Positions 61,760-64,000 of a stretch of 64,000 bases of DNA are shown piece after piece. The position numbers were made by a program, and so were the translations under genes. Source of the DNA: an uncultured Ignavibacteriota bacterium (GTDB taxonomy: Bacteria; Bacteroidota; Ignavibacteria; UBA10030; UBA8401); the NCBI GenBank assembly GCA_903884005.1, contig CAISDA010000033.1, forward strand, positions 1 through 64,000. The letters run 5' to 3'. The first letter of the stretch is position 1. Every line of letters starts with the position of its first letter. The notes beneath the pieces were generated by a model that was given only the letters and a program-made list of their open reading frames with translations, did not search any database and was not told the DNA's origin.

Positions 61760-64000
61760 TTAGACGGAATATTTTCGTTTGACTATTTTGAGAACGATAA
61801 ACATGATCACCAGCATTCCTACCGCCACACTTCCAAATATTGCAATACCCGTCGACGACCACAGCGCCGTGATATTCATCCCGTAGACAAATGCATCGCC
61901 CGTCATGATGACCACGGTATGGCTCCCGGAAGGCAGGAACACGGAGTAACAGTCGTTGCCTTTCATAACGGTGAACGCGTAGGCGCTGCCGTCTACGGTC
62001 ACAGAGGTGGGCTCCCGATCCATCGATATGAGCGCCCTGATGCCGGCTTCATACGCTATCGTTATCGATTTCATTTCATAGGCAACCGATCGCACGTTGC
62101 CGGTAAACGACAGTATTCGCGCCTGCAGCTTATACGTTGAAAACGAGGCCACCGAATTATCTGAAATCAATGCCTCGTGTACGCCTGCGGGAATGGTAAA
62201 CATATTTTGCCGGAACGGAGCGACAAGGATTCCATCGACGCTGATCGCCTTGACCGACTTCGGCAATTTAATGGAAAATGAATACGGGGAATCGAACTCG
62301 TATCCATTGGCCACATACGAATATTTCACACCCGACGACGACGCATAGGGGAAATACGCCAGATCCTGCGCATTCACACTCGACTCGGCATAAATTGTGA
62401 ACCGGGGAACACCGGCCGATGCCGCCTGGACGAGATGATAACTTTCCGTTCCCGTTTGTATCAGCGTTGGGAAAGGAGTGATCGCATTTTCCTTCCGGAA
62501 ACTGAGTATGTTCAGATCCAACATCAACCGCGAATCCCCTCCCATCAGCGCGGAATACCGATTGCCCATGGCCGCATACCGCAGCGGGTTTGTGGACCAG
62601 AGATGCTCCGGATCTTCGATCTGCAGCGTAAAATCATATTTCTTTTGAAGCGATAAGATGCTGTTCATATCGACGCCCAAATAGTCGCGCAGCTCCGGCG
62701 ATTCGAGCTCGTCCATCGCCGTGACGATGATTTCGAATCCGGGTTTTTTACTCGCGATGCGGGAAATAGCGGACAACAACGCGTCGTACACTTCACTCAA
62801 TTTTTCAACCCGGTAGTCGACAATGCTCTTCTTGACAAAAGGATTGCTGCGCCAATAAAACGGTGACGACGGAGTGAAAATATCATTCAATACAATTCCG
62901 TATTTTTTCAATACCTCGGCCCGCGCCGAAGGATGCATGGGCGTGAAGAGATTCGGCTCTTCGAGCCCTTTGCCCGCGTCAAAATACAGTTCGGCAAGAT
63001 CGACTCCGTCCCAATCGAACTGCGTCAAGAGCGTCTCGAATTCTTTGGTCACGGCATCCACACATGCCGGACTGGTGAGCGCGATCGGAAATCGAAACGA
63101 TGGCTGGACATCCTCGTTTAAATAATTTTTTTCGCGCCAGGCGGGATGCTCGTTCCAAAATTTTTGGCTCACCTGGGGCGGCTCAAGCCATGCATAGACC
63201 AGGATTCCATTCGCATGCGCGAGCGTGATCAACCGTTCATAATCGTAATTATATTTAGGGTATTGATGCCAGCCCGCCACATGGATGATCCGTATCCCCT
63301 GCGCCACCCATTGCTTGACAAGATTTTCCACGCTGAAATTTTTCCGAAATCCCGGGTCAAAAAACATTTCCAGATTGTCTCTTCGTACGATCGGCCTGAG
63401 GGCGAGATACTTCGCAACATGGTCCACCAGATAAGGATATAAACTGTATCCGTTTTGAGTGTACGGATCGAAACGGGAATTAATATAAATCAATTTACCG
63501 CTCCCGACTTCCTTCCCGATCATCATGGGCATCCGCGTTATTTCATCTTCGCAGAGAATTTCATCGTTATCATCCAGATCGATTTTATTGACCAATTCAC
63601 TATACCGCCAGACGATCGATTCTTCCGGATACGATTTATCCCGAATTCTGCTCACCTTCAAATCGTTCTTCGTGAACCGAATATTGAATTTTTCCGCCAA
63701 CTGGCTCTTGCCATCCAGAACAAGGTTTCCCCCTTGTTGAACAAATTCCGCTATCTGGCTCTGATCGTGTTCCGACAGTGAATCGGTCACCGTATGCGGA
63801 ACGACAACAAGATTGTAGTTGCTCAGATCGATCTCCTGGCCGAGGAAAAGCGTGTCCACATTGATATTCACGCTTTTGAAAATGGAACCCAGCGACGCTT
63901 CATCGTTAAACGCCCCCCCTTTCGCAAAATGATTCCACAGTATCACAACTCGAGCTTCCTTCCAATTTTCATTCGATGGAGCCAGGTTGTGATAATACGT
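61760..64000 (-). CDS. Membrane-anchored TIM-barrel protein of the polysaccharide locus, N-terminus outside window
   Basis: The frame stays open through 64000 (codons before the GTG at 63946 continue without a stop: ...NENWKEARVVILWNHF), so at least 746 residues are visible and the start is beyond the edge. N-terminal part: a Rossmann/amidotransferase-like fold ('LVVVPHTVTDSLSEHDQSQI', 'FVQQGGNLVLDGKS'). Middle (about 225-560): a glycoside-hydrolase-like TIM barrel with 'IRIIHVAGWHQYPKYNYDY', 'GILVYAWLEPPQV' and 'FDWDGVDLAELYFDAG' (acidic candidates). C-terminal beta domain and a final membrane segment (about 'GIAIFGSVAVGMLVIMFIV') with basic tail. It resembles the combination of deacetylase/hydrolase proteins (PgaB-like) with a synthase, but is not PgaB. 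Stop 20 nt before the GT2 start. Confidence 0.88.
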   Translation of the reverse strand, partial: TYYHNLAPSNENWKEARVVILWNHFAKGGAFNDEASLGSIFKSVNINVDTLFLGQEIDLSNYNLVVVPHTVTDSLSEHDQSQIAEFVQQGGNLVLDGKSQLAEKFNIRFTKNDLKVSRIRDKSYPEESIVWRYSELVNKIDLDDNDEILCEDEITRMPMMIGKEVGSGKLIYINSRFDPYTQNGYSLYPYLVDHVAKYLALRPIVRRDNLEMFFDPGFRKNFSVENLVKQWVAQGIRIIHVAGWHQYPKYNYDYERLITLAHANGILVYAWLEPPQVSQKFWNEHPAWREKNYLNEDVQPSFRFPIALTSPACVDAVTKEFETLLTQFDWDGVDLAELYFDAGKGLEEPNLFTPMHPSARAEVLKKYGIVLNDIFTPSSPFYWRSNPFVKKSIVDYRVEKLSEVYDALLSAISRIASKKPGFEIIVTAMDELESPELRDYLGVDMNSILSLQKKYDFTLQIEDPEHLWSTNPLRYAAMGNRYSALMGGDSRLMLDLNILSFRKENAITPFPTLIQTGTESYHLVQAASAGVPRFTIYAESSVNAQDLAYFPYASSSGVKYSYVANGYEFDSPYSFSIKLPKSVKAISVDGILVAPFRQNMFTIPAGVHEALISDNSVASFSTYKLQARILSFTGNVRSVAYEMKSITIAYEAGIRALISMDREPTSVTVDGSAYAFTVMKGNDCYSVFLPSGSHTVVIMTGDAFVYGMNITALWSSTGIAIFGSVAVGMLVIMFIVLKIVKRKYSV

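Noticed and set aside
63946-63948. GTG as the start of the last gene
   Set aside because: The frame continues upstream without a stop to the window edge, and no ribosome site precedes the GTG, so it is internal.

Overview
Organism. The window looks like a mesophilic, non-phototrophic member of the Bacteroidota/Chlorobiota/Ignavibacteriota (FCB) group. One secreted protein ends in a type IX secretion sorting domain with the 'NYPNPFNP' signature common in Ignavibacteria and Chlorobi. Other cues are giant repetitive surface proteins with fibronectin type III modules, TonB-dependent carbohydrate import and cupin-type hexose-phosphate isomerases. Promoters that can be read are sigma70-like (TTGACA, 17 bp, TAnnnT), not the Bacteroides-type motif. 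Species cannot be fixed from the sequence alone.

Layout. (1) 1-15032, minus strand: an overlapping surface operon with a 3,960-residue giant secreted protein, a five-module fibronectin III protein and an outer-membrane-type protein cut by the window edge. (2) 15818-29304, minus: one long pectin/hexuronate operon: polygalacturonase, unsaturated rhamnogalacturonyl hydrolase, rhamnogalacturonan acetylesterase, LacI regulator, pectin methylesterase, hexuronate transporter, kduI, uxaA, uxaB, uxaC and a terminator. (3) 29674-32036: a dCMP/cytidine-type deaminase and a conserved 602-residue protein of unknown function. (4) 32227-37012, minus: TonB-dependent receptor plus a type IX-secreted pectate-lyase-like beta-helix protein. 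(5) 37471-38976: a seven-haem NapC/NirT-type membrane cytochrome (ImcH-like layout). (6) 39249-40940, plus: GHL10-type lipoprotein. (7) 41155-55119, minus: central sugar metabolism (metB, fructose-bisphosphate aldolase, galM, araD, araB, Na+/solute symporter with a tiny membrane partner, cupin isomerases, sugar porter, ManA-type fusion, ROK kinase). (8) 55557-58343, plus: a 19-haem c-type cytochrome fused to a membrane cytochrome b domain (CbcL-like layout). (9) 58541-64000, minus: GT2 polysaccharide synthase between a coiled-coil/outer-membrane protein and a membrane-anchored TIM-barrel protein, a candidate exopolysaccharide locus running off the window.

How it works together. Pectin would be cut outside the cell, its fragments imported through the TonB receptor, trimmed in the periplasm, and galacturonate/unsaturated uronate carried by the MFS transporter into the UxaC-UxaB-UxaA and KduI steps. 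The arabinose and galactose genes fit the neutral side chains of pectin. The promoter of the hexuronate operon and that of the receptor operon share a 19-bp block made of 12-bp TTTAnCGnTAAn-like boxes directly downstream of the -10 element, which makes them candidates for control by the LacI protein encoded inside the first operon. A related palindrome sits at the same place in the promoter of the seven-haem cytochrome. The two cytochromes resemble the two quinol-oxidising gates of Geobacter extracellular electron transfer, so sugar oxidation may be tied to a multihaem respiratory outlet.
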